NCBI RefSeq assembly: GCF_030687835.1
Contig: NZ_CP117449.1
Location: 620,001-684,000 of the forward strand
Reading direction: 5' to 3'
Length of the DNA: 64,000 nucleotides
Source of the DNA: Pseudomonas hefeiensis
Lineage (GTDB): Bacteria; Pseudomonadota; Gammaproteobacteria; Pseudomonadales; Pseudomonadaceae
Part shown: one piece after another, positions 11,033-20,166 of the stretch
Layout of the letters: every line of letters starts with the position of its first letter
Position numbering within the stretch: position 1 is the first letter of the stretch
Notes under the pieces: generated by a model
What the model saw: only the letters and a program-made list of their open reading frames with translations
What the model was told of the DNA's origin: nothing
The model's database searches: none
Translations under genes and position numbers: made by a program

Positions 11033-11848
11033 TTGCCGAGCGTACCCACCTTGACCACCGCCGATGCGGCGCTGCTGGTCCAACTGTCCGACAGTCACCT
11101 GTTTGCCGAGGCCGATGCCTCGTTGCTGGGCATGAACACCCGCGACAGCCTGCAGGCGGTTATTGATCTGGTGCTCAGACAGCAGCCAAACATTGACCTG
11201 ATGCTTGCCACTGGGGATTTGTCCCAGGACGGGACGCAGCAGTCCTATGAGGCGTTTCGGCAACTGAGTGCGCGCATCGACGCGCCGGCGCGTTGGATTC
11301 CGGGCAATCATGACGAGCCGCAAGTGATGGTCAAGGCGGCGGTCAAGAGCGCGTTGCTTGATCCGGTGGTGGATATTGGCAACTGGCGCGTGACGATGCT
11401 CGACTCCGCCGTGCCCGGGTCGGTGCCGGGTTTTTTGGCCGAGGAGCAATTGATACTGTTGGCCAATGCCTTGAGTGAGGCGCCGCAGCGGCATCATTTG
11501 GTGTGCCTGCATCATCATCCTGTTTCGATTGGGTGTGCGTGGATGGAGCCGATTGGGTTGCGTAATCCTGAGGCGTTGTTTGCGGTGCTGGATCGGTTTC
11601 CTCAGGTGCGTGCTGTTCTGTGGGGGCATGTGCATCAGGAGATTGATCAGGTGCGCGAGGGGGTTCGTTTGTTGGCTTCGCCTTCGACCTGTATTCAGTT
11701 TGAGCCTGGGAGTGAGGATTTTGCGGTGGGCACGCAGGCGCCGGGGTATCGGTGGTTGCGGCTTTTGCCGGATGGGCGGTTGGAGACGGGGGTTGAGCGG
11801 GTGGTTGGGTTTGCGTTTACCCCTGACTATGGTTCCAACGGGTATTGA
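11033..11848 (+). CDS. cpdA: 3',5'-cyclic-AMP phosphodiesterase CpdA
   Basis: CpdA is a class III metallophosphodiesterase that lowers cAMP and so limits Vfr/CRP activity. In 271 residues all metal-binding motifs are visible: DSH (Asp20, His22), GD (61-62), GNHD (91-94), HHHPV (about 160) and GHVH (about 200). The start is a TTG at 11033 preceded by GGAGAG seven nt upstream; no ATG fits the N-terminus. Codon use becomes unusually repetitive and GT-rich after about 11480, but the frame stays intact. Immediately after the stop the repeat-rich island begins. Confidence 0.93.
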   Translation: MPSVPTLTTADAALLVQLSDSHLFAEADASLLGMNTRDSLQAVIDLVLRQQPNIDLMLATGDLSQDGTQQSYEAFRQLSARIDAPARWIPGNHDEPQVMVKAAVKSALLDPVVDIGNWRVTMLDSAVPGSVPGFLAEEQLILLANALSEAPQRHHLVCLHHHPVSIGCAWMEPIGLRNPEALFAVLDRFPQVRAVLWGHVHQEIDQVREGVRLLASPSTCIQFEPGSEDFAVGTQAPGYRWLRLLPDGRLETGVERVVGFAFTPDYGSNGY

Positions 11849-12432
11849 AGACGAGGCGGCCTTATAGCCGGCCTGTTTCTCCCTGGCGTACACCCGTCAG
11901 ACCTGTTTGAGCAGGACCTGTGGGAGCACAGCTTGCTCGCGAGGCGGCCTTATAGCCGACCTGCTTCTCCCTGGCGTACACCTGTCAGACCTGTTTGAGC
12001 GGGACCTGTGGGAGCCAAGCTTGCTCGCGAGGCGGCCTTATAGCCGGCCTGGCTCTTGCGGGTGTACTCCCATCCAATTGTGGGAGCGGGCTTGCTCGCG
12101 AAGGCGGCGGTACATTCGGCATTGATGCAAGCAGACCCACCGCTATCGCGAGCAAGCTTTGCTCCCACAAGATTGGCGGTGGACACTGATCTTATAAACG
12201 ACCGAAACCAGTGTGGGAGCGAGCCTGCTCGCGATGGCGGCCTGACAGCCGACCAGGGTTGTGGGAATGGTCGGACAAGCGTCCTGACGCAAGCAGATTT
12301 TTCCGACGATTTCTGGCGGTTGCCGGGTGGGAAGGGCTGTCGCTAACCTTCTCCCGTCGCTGCAAATTCAGTGGCCGGGCCTGGAAATCCGAAAGAAAAA
12401 GGGCGTTATTTCAATCCTAGTGGAGCGCCAAC
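11849..12432. repeat. REP array with 88-nt direct tandem repeat
   Basis: No gene is seen in this gap. From 11853 an 88-nt unit (GAGGCGGCCTTATAGCC at its head, a REP core at its tail) is repeated head to tail at 11853, 11941 and 12029 (partial), with few changes. More REP cores follow at about 12079, 12146 and 12211 in both orientations. The last 190 nt hold only the probable promoter region of the DUF6124 gene. Confidence 0.85.
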
Positions 12433-12789
12433 ATGTCTGAAGATAACTCTGGGCCAACAAAAAACGATTCCATCTCTCCCGAAGCCAGCCAGAACACCAA
12501 AAAACTCGATGAAGCCGCCAAGCGCGCCCTCGACTTTTATCTCGACCCCAAACCTCAACCCAAAAAGAAACCAGCGGCAGACCAACTGTTCACCGTCGTG
12601 GAAGTTCTCGACAGCGAAACGCTGTTGGCCAATCTCAGCGAAACCCTCGCCTCAGCCAGCGCCATGCTCAACCACTTGGCCTTCGACTTGGATGGCCCGC
12701 GCCGGCATTTTGCTTTCGGCATCCAGCAGATGATCGAGCTGAGTGAGTTGTTGGCGAATCGGGCGCTGGATGTTGTTGATCCGAAATAA
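12433..12789 (+). CDS. DUF6124-like Pseudomonas protein of unknown function
   Basis: This small acidic 118-residue protein has no signal peptide or membrane helix. A variable charged N-terminus is followed by KKLDEAAKRALDFYLDPK, a proline/lysine linker, then a helical C-terminal part (SETLLANLSETLASASAMLN...GPRRHFAFGIQQMIELSELLA). This arrangement recalls the Pseudomonas-restricted DUF6124 family, often found as stand-alone genes. GGAG lies 9 nt before the ATG. It sits alone inside a repeat-rich island between cpdA and yqiA. Its role is unknown. Confidence 0.7.
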   Translation: MSEDNSGPTKNDSISPEASQNTKKLDEAAKRALDFYLDPKPQPKKKPAADQLFTVVEVLDSETLLANLSETLASASAMLNHLAFDLDGPRRHFAFGIQQMIELSELLANRALDVVDPK

Positions 12790-12801
12790 AGCTGGACATC
12801 T

Positions 12802-12907
12802 TGTGGCGAGGGGATTTATTCCCCAGCCGTTGCGGGGTGACAGGTGAATCGCATTCAAGCTTTTGGGGCTGCTGCGCTGCCCGACGGGGATAAATCCCCT
12901 CGCCACA
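12802..12907. repeat. Inverted pair of the second REP family
   Basis: GTGGCGAGGGGATTTATTCC opens the element and GGGGATAAATCCCCTCGCCA closes it. The inner arms of CAGC/GCTG-rich sequence face each other. This family differs from the TGTGGGAGC family and recurs at 31461 and 61206. It lies directly 3' of the DUF6124 gene and may also act as its terminator. Confidence 0.85.
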
Positions 12908-13029
12908 GCTTCATCTACTTTCTTAAATGAACAGCATTGGGCTTATAGCCGACCTGTTTCTCTGGGGGGTATTCCAATATGTGAGCAGACTCGCTCAGAA
13001 GGCGGCGTAACATTCAGCACTGACACAAC

Positions 13030-13130
13030 TTGACTCACCGCTTTGGCTAGCAAGCGGGCTCCCACAGGATAAACGCGATCCCACTAAAACCAGGCCGGCT
13101 ATAAGGCCGCCTCGCGGAGGACGTTGATCT
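13030..13130. repeat. Degenerate REP fragments
   Basis: One partial REP core (AGCAAGCGGGCTCCCACAGG, 13048-13067) is followed by an inverted copy of the head of the 88-nt unit (GGCCGGCTATAAGGCCGCC, about 13092-13110). No gene is seen in the gap 12790-13647. Confidence 0.65.
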
Positions 13131-13425
13131 CGGCGCCCCGTTAACCACGCTGGCCGAACGCAGGCATTGTGGAGTGGGCATCCCGGCATGGATGCCGGGA
13201 TAGCCGCGCTGGGCCATGGATGGCCCTTCGCGGCGGGCCCACGGAGCAATGCCTTCGTTCGGGCATGCCGAGCCTAGGCGAGGCACCAAGTGGTGGGGCA
13301 TGAGCGCTTTGGTTACTTTCGCCTGGGCCGGCTTCCGGATTTTCGAAAGTGACCCGCCGTCAGGGCGGAACCCTAAGTGGCCGTTACCGCAGCAATGGAT
13401 ATGTACCCGGTCAACAACATCCTGG
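13131..13425. repeat. Long structured dispersed repeat element
   Basis: About 295 nt hold several strong hairpins: ATCCCGGCATGGATGCCGGG (13179-13201), GGCCATGGATGGCC (13211-13224), and TTTCG...CGAAAGTGACCCGCC near the right end. I recognise this as a recurrent intergenic sequence of P. fluorescens-group genomes. Long families such as R178 were described there, but I cannot assign it. Open frames across it look spurious. Boundaries are approximate. Confidence 0.55.
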
Positions 13426-13541
13426 CCGGCTGTAAGGCCGCCATCGCGAGCAGGCTCGCTCCCACAGTTTGATCGAAGTACAACCGGGAGAAACAGGTCG
13501 GCTATAAGGCCGCCTCGTGAGCAAGCTTTGCTCCCACAGGT
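13426..13541. repeat. REP tandem units, inverted relative to the 11.85 kb array
   Basis: Two units of the same composite type as the 88-nt repeat are present on the other strand. GGCCGGCTGTAAGGCCGCC then CGAGCAGGCTCGCTCCCAC is the first; GGTCGGCTATAAGGCCGCC then GAGCAAGCTTTGCTCCCAC is the second. They start 77 nt apart. Confidence 0.8.
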
Positions 13542-13647
13542 GCATTGATCGACGGGTCATAGGAGGCGACAACACGGGCAAATCCCCCCCAATCACCGCA
13601 ATCTCCCTGTAAACTCCGCCCTTTGCCCAACACCCAGGGATTCGGCA

Positions 13648-14256
13648 ATGTCGGGTTCGATCCTTTATATCCATGGCTTCAACAGCGCCCCGGCGTCGAC
13701 CAAGGCCAGTCAGTTGATCGACGTGATGGCACGCCTTGGCCTGAGTGACCAACTGCTGGTGCCAGCCTTACATCACCACCCGCGCCAGGCCATCGGTCAG
13801 CTGGAACAGGCGATTGCACAACTGGGCCGCCCACTGCTGGTCGGCAGCTCGCTCGGCGGCTACTATGCGACTCACTTGGCCGAGCGCCACGGGCTCAAGG
13901 CCCTGCTGGTCAACCCTGCGGTCAGCCCGCATCGGATGTTCGACGGTTACCTGGGCACGCAGAAGAATTTGTACACCGATGAAACCTGGGAGTTGACCCA
14001 CGACCACGTCACGGCCCTGGCCGAGCTGGAAGTGCCGGCGCCCCAGGATCCGCAGCGGTATCAGGTATGGTTGCAAACCGGTGACGAAACGCTGGATTAT
14101 CGCCACGCCCAGCAGTATTACCGTGCCTGTGCCTTGCGCATCCAGGCCGGCGGTGACCACAGTTTCCAAGGGTTTGCACAGCAGTTGCCGGCGCTGTTGA
14201 GTTTTGCCGGCATTGGCGCCGATTTGTACCAGGCGATCGACTTCACGTCGCTGTGA
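13648..14256 (+). CDS. yqiA: YqiA/UPF0227 family esterase
   Basis: A 202-residue alpha/beta-hydrolase of the YqiA family, a cytoplasmic esterase in E. coli with short acyl-CoA thioester activity. The N-terminal ILYIHGFNSAPAS forms the oxyanion region, GSSLGG (66-71) is the nucleophile elbow with Ser68, and GGDHSF near residue 170 supplies the histidine. It is the last small gene before parE, 41 nt away, as in other gamma-proteobacteria. Here the repeat island separates it from cpdA. Confidence 0.92.
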   Translation: MSGSILYIHGFNSAPASTKASQLIDVMARLGLSDQLLVPALHHHPRQAIGQLEQAIAQLGRPLLVGSSLGGYYATHLAERHGLKALLVNPAVSPHRMFDGYLGTQKNLYTDETWELTHDHVTALAELEVPAPQDPQRYQVWLQTGDETLDYRHAQQYYRACALRIQAGGDHSFQGFAQQLPALLSFAGIGADLYQAIDFTSL

Positions 14257-14297
14257 GCCATCGCCCCTTTTTCATTGAACACTGACGACGAGACCCC

Positions 14298-16202
14298 ATG
14301 GCCACTCCCAGCGCTAGCTCTTATAACGCAGACGCCATCGAAGTCCTCTCGGGCCTCGACCCGGTGCGCAAGCGCCCCGGCATGTACACCGACACCAGTC
14401 GGCCGAACCACCTTGCCCAGGAAGTCATCGACAACAGCGTCGACGAAGCCTTGGCCGGGCACGCCTGTTCGGTGCAGGTGATCCTGCACGCCGACCACTC
14501 GCTGGAAGTCAGCGACGACGGCCGCGGTATGCCGGTGGATATTCACGCTGAAGAAGGCGTGTCGGGCGTCGAGCTGATCCTCACCAAGCTCCACGCGGGC
14601 GGCAAGTTTTCCAACAAGAACTACCAGTTCTCCGGCGGTCTGCATGGGGTGGGTATTTCCGTGGTCAACGCCTTGTCGACCCTGGTCCGCGTGCGGGTCA
14701 AGCGTGACGGCAACGAGTACCAGATGACCTTCGCCGACGGCTATAAGGCCACCGAACTGGAAGTGGTCGGCACCGTCGGCAAGCGCAACACCGGGACCAG
14801 CGTGTATTTCGCCCCGGACCCGAAGTATTTCGATTCACCGAAGTTTTCCGTCAGCCGCCTCAAGCATGTGCTCAAGGCCAAGGCCGTGTTGTGCCCGGGG
14901 CTGCTGGTCAGCTTCGAGGACAAGGCCACCGGCGAGAAAGTCGAGTGGCATTACGAAGACGGCCTGCGTTCTTACCTGGTGGACGCGGTCAACGGTTTCG
15001 AACGCCTGCCTGATGAGCCGTTCTGCGGCAGTCTGGCCGGTAACAAGGAAGCGGTGGACTGGGCGCTGTTGTGGCTGCCCGAAGGTGGCGAAAGCGTCCA
15101 GGAAAGCTACGTCAACCTGATCCCCACCGCTCAGGGCGGCACCCACGTCAATGGTTTGCGCCAGGGTTTGCTCGACGCCATGCGCGAGTTCTGCGAGTTC
15201 CGCAACCTGTTGCCCCGTGGCGTGAAGCTGGCGCCGGAAGACGTCTGGGAGCGCATCGCCTTTGTGCTGTCGATGAAAATGCAGGAACCGCAGTTCTCCG
15301 GCCAGACCAAGGAGCGTCTGTCGTCCCGCGAAGCGGCGGCGTTTGTTTCCGGGGTGGTCAAGGATGCGTTCAGCCTGTGGCTCAACGCCAACCCGGAGAC
15401 CGGCCTGGCCCTGGCGGAGCTGGCGATCAACAACGCCGGGCGTCGCCTCAAGGCCAGCAAGAAGGTCGAGCGCAAGCGCATCACCCAGGGGCCGGCGTTG
15501 CCCGGCAAGCTTGCTGACTGTGCCGGGCAGGACCCGATGCGTTCCGAGCTGTTCCTGGTCGAAGGTGATTCCGCCGGCGGTTCGGCCAAGCAGGCGCGGG
15601 ATAAAGAGTTCCAGGCGATCCTGCCGTTGCGCGGCAAGATCCTCAATACCTGGGAAGTGGACGGCAGCGAAGTGCTGGCCAGCCAGGAAGTGCATAACAT
15701 TGCCGTGGCCATCGGTGTCGACCCGGGCGCCGCGGACATGAGCCAGCTGCGTTACGGCAAGATCTGCATCCTCGCCGACGCCGACTCCGACGGTCTGCAC
15801 ATCGCCACATTGTTGTGCGCCTTGTTCGTCCAGCATTTCCGTCCGCTGGTGGACGCCGGTCACGTCTACGTCGCGATGCCACCGCTGTACCGTATCGACC
15901 TGGGCAAAGAGATCTACTACGCCCTGGATGAGGCCGAGCGCGATGGCATTCTTGATCGTTTGGTGGCCGAAAAGAAACGCGGCAAACCGCAGGTCACTCG
16001 ATTCAAAGGCCTTGGCGAGATGAACCCGCCGCAACTGCGTGAAACCACCATGGACCCCAACACGCGCCGTCTGGTGCAGTTGACCCTGGATGATTTCGAA
16101 GCGACTTCGGAGATGATGGACATGCTGCTGGCGAAGAAGCGCGCCGGCGATCGCAAGTCCTGGCTCGAATCCAAAGGGGACCTGGCCGAGGTGCTGGCCT
16201 GA
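14298..16202 (+). CDS. parE: DNA topoisomerase IV subunit B
   Basis: ParE is the ATPase subunit that, with ParC, decatenates daughter chromosomes. The 634-residue length is standard. GHKL ATPase motifs are visible (NSVDEALAGH, DDGRGMPVDIH, GGLHGVGISVVNALS), followed by the transducer domain and the TOPRIM domain with EGDSAGGSAKQ starting at Glu422 and DADSDGLHI further on. The C-terminus ends KKRAGDRKSWLESKG as in other ParE. The stop overlaps the start of the next gene (TGATG), so parE, the two small genes and parC form one operon. Confidence 0.97.
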   Translation: MATPSASSYNADAIEVLSGLDPVRKRPGMYTDTSRPNHLAQEVIDNSVDEALAGHACSVQVILHADHSLEVSDDGRGMPVDIHAEEGVSGVELILTKLHAGGKFSNKNYQFSGGLHGVGISVVNALSTLVRVRVKRDGNEYQMTFADGYKATELEVVGTVGKRNTGTSVYFAPDPKYFDSPKFSVSRLKHVLKAKAVLCPGLLVSFEDKATGEKVEWHYEDGLRSYLVDAVNGFERLPDEPFCGSLAGNKEAVDWALLWLPEGGESVQESYVNLIPTAQGGTHVNGLRQGLLDAMREFCEFRNLLPRGVKLAPEDVWERIAFVLSMKMQEPQFSGQTKERLSSREAAAFVSGVVKDAFSLWLNANPETGLALAELAINNAGRRLKASKKVERKRITQGPALPGKLADCAGQDPMRSELFLVEGDSAGGSAKQARDKEFQAILPLRGKILNTWEVDGSEVLASQEVHNIAVAIGVDPGAADMSQLRYGKICILADADSDGLHIATLLCALFVQHFRPLVDAGHVYVAMPPLYRIDLGKEIYYALDEAERDGILDRLVAEKKRGKPQVTRFKGLGEMNPPQLRETTMDPNTRRLVQLTLDDFEATSEMMDMLLAKKRAGDRKSWLESKGDLAEVLA

Positions 16203-17194
16203 TGCGCAACGGTTTCGCCCTGGCGTTGTTGCTGTGGGCGGGGGCGGGGGCGGTGGTCGCAGATCCTGCACCGCAATTGAAGTTGCTGTCCGAGCATGCC
16301 GTCGAGGATTTGCGTGGCGGTAACTTGTCCGGGCTGGCCGTGTGCGGCGGCGCAATGTGGACGGTGTCGGATCGCGATGATGATCGGATCTACCGCCTCA
16401 AGTCCTCTGATGCGCCGGTCTGGCAGGCAGAAGCCGTTGAAATCCAGGTGCCGCCGGTGCCGGACAGCGGTTTGCCGTGGGGTTTGAGATCGCGGACCTG
16501 GGCGGCGTCGTACCTGCGCGGCGGCGAGCTGGATTTCGAAGGCATCAGCTGTGACAGCGCCGGCAATCGCTACGTGGTCAGTGAATCCCATGCGGCGGTG
16601 TTGCAGGTGCCGCCGACGGGCGCCGCGTCCTGGTTGAAAATCGCACCGGCGATGATTCGTCAGGCGCGGGCCAGCGGCATGTTGCTGCATTTCAACGCTT
16701 TGTTTGAAGGCTTGGCGATCAATCCTGCCGGCGATCAGCTATGGCTGGCGGCTGAGCGTGAGCGTCGCGGCGTGTTGCTGATCAAGCGTCAGCAAGCGGT
16801 ATGGAACTGTGATGGCAACTGCGTGTTACTGAGTGAAGCGGGGAAGCAGATGCAGCCGGCGCAGTTCCTCAATGCCCAGGCGGTATCACGGGACTTCGCG
16901 GATCTGTCACTGTTCGACGGCAAGCTGTTTACTCTGGAGCGCAACGCTTATCAGATCTGCCGGCGTGACGCGCAAAGCGCTCAGGTAGAGCGTTGCTGGT
17001 CGTTCGCCGACGAAGCGTTGCAGGAGAACCGACGTTATCCACAGGACTATGGCCTGGCCGAAGCGTTGGTGGTGGATGCCGAGGGCGCCTGGATTGGCCT
17101 GGATAACAACGACGGCGCACGGGCCGACGGCGAACAGCGGCCGATCATCTGGCGCTTTGCCGCGCCGGACGGTGGCTGGAGTGCCAAGCCATGA
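16202..17194 (+). CDS. Esterase-like activity of phytase family protein, exported
   Basis: The 330-residue precursor has a cleavable signal peptide (residues 1-21, ending VVADPAP). The mature part is a beta-propeller-like fold with recurring segments: GNLSGLAVCGGAMWTVSDRD, GGELDFEGISCD, NALFEGLAINPAGDQLWLAAE and GLAEALVVDAEGAWIGLDN. These match the phytase-like esterase family PF13449. It is predicted to be periplasmic; the substrate is unknown. It overlaps parE by 1 nt and the aspartic protease gene by 4 nt, so it must be co-transcribed with topoisomerase IV genes. The functional link is not obvious. Confidence 0.8.
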   Translation: MRNGFALALLLWAGAGAVVADPAPQLKLLSEHAVEDLRGGNLSGLAVCGGAMWTVSDRDDDRIYRLKSSDAPVWQAEAVEIQVPPVPDSGLPWGLRSRTWAASYLRGGELDFEGISCDSAGNRYVVSESHAAVLQVPPTGAASWLKIAPAMIRQARASGMLLHFNALFEGLAINPAGDQLWLAAERERRGVLLIKRQQAVWNCDGNCVLLSEAGKQMQPAQFLNAQAVSRDFADLSLFDGKLFTLERNAYQICRRDAQSAQVERCWSFADEALQENRRYPQDYGLAEALVVDAEGAWIGLDNNDGARADGEQRPIIWRFAAPDGGWSAKP

Positions 17195-17712
17195 GTCCGC
17201 AGCCGCCAGGCAAGCGCGCTGGCCGGGTGCTGATGATACTGGCCTGGTGCGCGGCACTGTTTCTGGCAACGCGGTTTTTTGCCCAGTGGGAGCAGCGTGC
17301 GCAGAATCCCAATACCGAGGTGTACTCGCAAAAGGGTGAAGGTTTTATCGAGGTGAAGCTGGTCAGCAATAAACAGGGGCATTTTGTCGCCAGCGGTCAG
17401 ATCAACGGCCAGCCGGTGGACTTCATGCTCGACACCGGCGCCACGGACGTGGCGATCCCGCAGGAGCTGGCCGCGCGCCTCAAGCTGGAAAAAGGTTTCG
17501 GTGTGACGTTGAGCACCGCCAACGGTTTGAGTGAGGGTTATCGCACCCGTATCGACCGGCTGCAATTGGGTGACATCGTGTTGCGCGATGTTCGTGCCCT
17601 GGTGGCGCCAGGCCTGGGCGGCACGCAAGTGCTGCTGGGCATGAGCGCCCTGAATAAACTTGAATTTACCCAGCGCGGCGGCACCATGTTGCTGCGCCAG
17701 ACAACGAACTGA
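17191..17712 (+). CDS. Retropepsin-like aspartic protease, membrane-anchored
   Basis: This 173-residue protein has one N-terminal transmembrane anchor (about residues 12-31). A single-domain retroviral-type aspartic protease fold follows: [13 protein letters not shown] with catalytic Asp81, a flap region, then [12 protein letters not shown], the conserved Gly-rich hydrophobic motif. Family members (clan AA, TIGR02281-like) act as homodimers; here the domain would face the periplasm. Targets are unknown. It starts 4 nt inside the preceding gene and ends 10 nt before parC. Confidence 0.87.
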   Translation: MSPQPPGKRAGRVLMILAWCAALFLATRFFAQWEQRAQNPNTEVYSQKGEGFIEVKLVSNKQGHFVASGQINGQPVDFMLDTGATDVAIPQELAARLKLEKGFGVTLSTANGLSEGYRTRIDRLQLGDIVLRDVRALVAPGLGGTQVLLGMSALNKLEFTQRGGTMLLRQTTN

Positions 17713-17722
17713 TGAGGCCCGC

Positions 17723-19987
17723 ATGAGCGACATTCTTGCAGACAGCTTAGACGGCGTAGAGCGCCGGTCGCTGGCTGACTTCACCGAAAGTGCCTACCTC
17801 AACTACTCCATGTACGTGATCATGGACCGCGCCCTGCCGCACATCGGCGATGGCCTTAAACCGGTTCAGCGGCGGATCATCTACGCCATGAGTGAACTGG
17901 GGCTGGACGCCGATTCCAAGCACAAGAAGTCGGCGCGTACCGTCGGTGACGTGCTCGGCAAGTTCCACCCCCACGGCGACTCGGCCTGCTACGAAGCCAT
18001 GGTGTTGATGGCCCAGCCGTTCAGCTACCGCTACACCTTGGTGGACGGTCAGGGTAACTGGGGTGCGCCAGACGATCCCAAGTCTTTCGCCGCCATGCGT
18101 TACACCGAGGCGCGGTTGTCGCGTTATTCCGAAGTGCTGCTCAGCGAGTTGGGCCAGGGCACCGCGGACTGGGGACCGAACTTCGACGGCACCCTTGATG
18201 AACCCTTGGTATTGCCGGCACGTTTGCCGAACATCCTGCTCAATGGCACCACCGGCATCGCCGTCGGCATGGCCACCGACGTGCCGCCCCACAACCTGCG
18301 GGAAGTGGCCACCGCGTGCGTGCGCCTGCTGGACGAGCCCAAAGCTACGGTGGAGCAGCTCTGCGAACACATTCAGGGCCCGGACTACCCGACCGAAGCG
18401 GAAATCATCACCCCGCGCGCCGACCTGCTGAAGATCTACGAAACCGGTCGCGGTTCGGTGCGCATGCGCGCGGTGTACCACATCGAAGACGGCGATATCA
18501 TCGTCACCGCGTTGCCACATCAGGTTTCCGGGGCGAAGGTGTTGGAACAAATTGCCGCGATGATGCAGGCAAAGCCGTCGAAAGCACCACAAGTCGCTGA
18601 CCTTCGCGATGAGTCCGACCACGAGAACCCCTGCCGGATCGTGATCATTCCGGTCAACAACCGGGTTGATCATGACGCGCTGATGCAGCACCTGTTCGCC
18701 AGTACCGATCTTGAGTCCAGCTACCGGGTCAACATCAACATCATCGGCCTGGACGGCAAGCCGCAGCTGAAAAACCTGCGGGCACTGCTGGTGGAATGGC
18801 TGGAGTTTCGCGTAAGGACCGTGCGTCGGCGCTTGCAATTTCGCCTGGACAAGGTCGAGCGTCGCCTGCACCTGTTGGACGGTTTGCTGATTGCCTACCT
18901 CAATCTGGATGAAGTGATCCACATCATCCGCACCGAGGAGCACCCCAAGGCCAGCCTGATCGCGCGTTTCGCCTTGAGCGAAATCCAGGCCGACTACATC
19001 CTCGATACCCGCCTGCGGCAACTGGCGCGGCTGGAAGAAATGAAGCTGCGGGCCGAGCAGGATGAATTGCTCAAGGAGCAGGCCAAGCTGCAAGCTTTGC
19101 TGGGCAGCGAAGCCAAGCTCAAGAAACTGGTGCGCACCGAGCTGCTCAAGGATGCTGAAACCTACGGCGACGACCGTCGTTCGCCCATCGTCGAGCGCGC
19201 CGAAGCCAAGGCGCTGAGCGAACATGATCTGTTGCCGAACGAGAAAGTGACTGTCGTGCTGTCAGAAAAAGGTTGGGTGCGCTCCGCCAAAGGTCATGAT
19301 ATTGACGCGACGGGGCTTTCCTACAAGGCTGGGGATGGTTTCAAGGCTCTGGCGGCCGGGCGTTCCAACCAATTTGCGGTGTTCGTCGATTCCACCGGGC
19401 GCAGTTATTCGGTGCCGGCGCATACCCTGCCATCGGCTCGCGGCCAAGGCGAGCCACTGACCGGTCGATTAACTCCACCACCGGGTGCAACTTTTGAATG
19501 CGTGCTGATGCCTGATGATGACGGGCTGTACGTTATTGCGTCGGACGCCGGCTACGGGTTTGTCGTCAAGGGTGAGGACCTGCAAGCCAAGAACAAGGCG
19601 GGCAAGGCGTTGTTGAGCCTGCCAAACAACGCCAAGGTTATAGCACCGCGACCTGTATCCGATCGCGAGAACAACTGGCTGGCTTCGGTGACGACCGAAG
19701 GTCGGTTGCTGGTCTTCAAAATCAGTGACTTGCCGCAGTTGGGTAAAGGTAAGGGCAACAAGATCATCGGTATTTCCGGCGAACGGGTGGCAAGTCGTGA
19801 GGAATATGTCACGGATATTGCAGTGTTACCGGAAGGCGCCACGCTTGTGCTGCAGGCTGGAAAGCGTACGCTTTCGTTGAAGGCGGACGATCTTGAACAC
19901 TACAAAGGTGAACGCGGTCGGCGGGGCAACAAGCTTCCGAGAGGGTTTCAGCGGGTCGATGCACTGCTCGTCGAAAACCTCAATTAA
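17723..19987 (+). CDS. parC: DNA topoisomerase IV subunit A
   Basis: ParC is the DNA-cleaving subunit of topoisomerase IV. The 754 residues begin at [15 protein letters not shown], the usual N-terminus; an in-frame extension upstream overlaps the protease gene. The winged-helix domain includes [16 protein letters not shown] and the catalytic tyrosine Tyr127 (MRYTEARLS). The quinolone-determining positions are wild type as far as I know (Ser87, Glu91). A beta-pinwheel DNA-wrapping domain fills residues 500-740. Confidence 0.97.
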   Translation: MSDILADSLDGVERRSLADFTESAYLNYSMYVIMDRALPHIGDGLKPVQRRIIYAMSELGLDADSKHKKSARTVGDVLGKFHPHGDSACYEAMVLMAQPFSYRYTLVDGQGNWGAPDDPKSFAAMRYTEARLSRYSEVLLSELGQGTADWGPNFDGTLDEPLVLPARLPNILLNGTTGIAVGMATDVPPHNLREVATACVRLLDEPKATVEQLCEHIQGPDYPTEAEIITPRADLLKIYETGRGSVRMRAVYHIEDGDIIVTALPHQVSGAKVLEQIAAMMQAKPSKAPQVADLRDESDHENPCRIVIIPVNNRVDHDALMQHLFASTDLESSYRVNINIIGLDGKPQLKNLRALLVEWLEFRVRTVRRRLQFRLDKVERRLHLLDGLLIAYLNLDEVIHIIRTEEHPKASLIARFALSEIQADYILDTRLRQLARLEEMKLRAEQDELLKEQAKLQALLGSEAKLKKLVRTELLKDAETYGDDRRSPIVERAEAKALSEHDLLPNEKVTVVLSEKGWVRSAKGHDIDATGLSYKAGDGFKALAAGRSNQFAVFVDSTGRSYSVPAHTLPSARGQGEPLTGRLTPPPGATFECVLMPDDDGLYVIASDAGYGFVVKGEDLQAKNKAGKALLSLPNNAKVIAPRPVSDRENNWLASVTTEGRLLVFKISDLPQLGKGKGNKIIGISGERVASREEYVTDIAVLPEGATLVLQAGKRTLSLKADDLEHYKGERGRRGNKLPRGFQRVDALLVENLN

Positions 19988-20166
19988 GCGTGCTAGAGCG
20001 CTCGGTCTGCGATTAAAAGCCGCAGATCGACGCTTTCGCGCTGGAGTCGGAGCGCATATTCACGGATGATAGGCCCTTTCAAGCGCCGGCGTGGCCGAGC
20101 GTTCTTCATATTGACCGAGTATTTTTTCACTGTGGTAAGCCTTGTGGCCGCCACCTGGACGGGACG

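Noticed and set aside
11853..12050. CRISPR-like array
   Set aside because: Repeats are directly adjacent 88-nt units containing REP cores, with no unique spacers and no cas genes.
20006..20030. Hairpin GGTCTGCG/CGCAGATC after parC as a terminator
   Set aside because: No T-run follows and the pqiC-like gene is close downstream; may only be a weak pause site.
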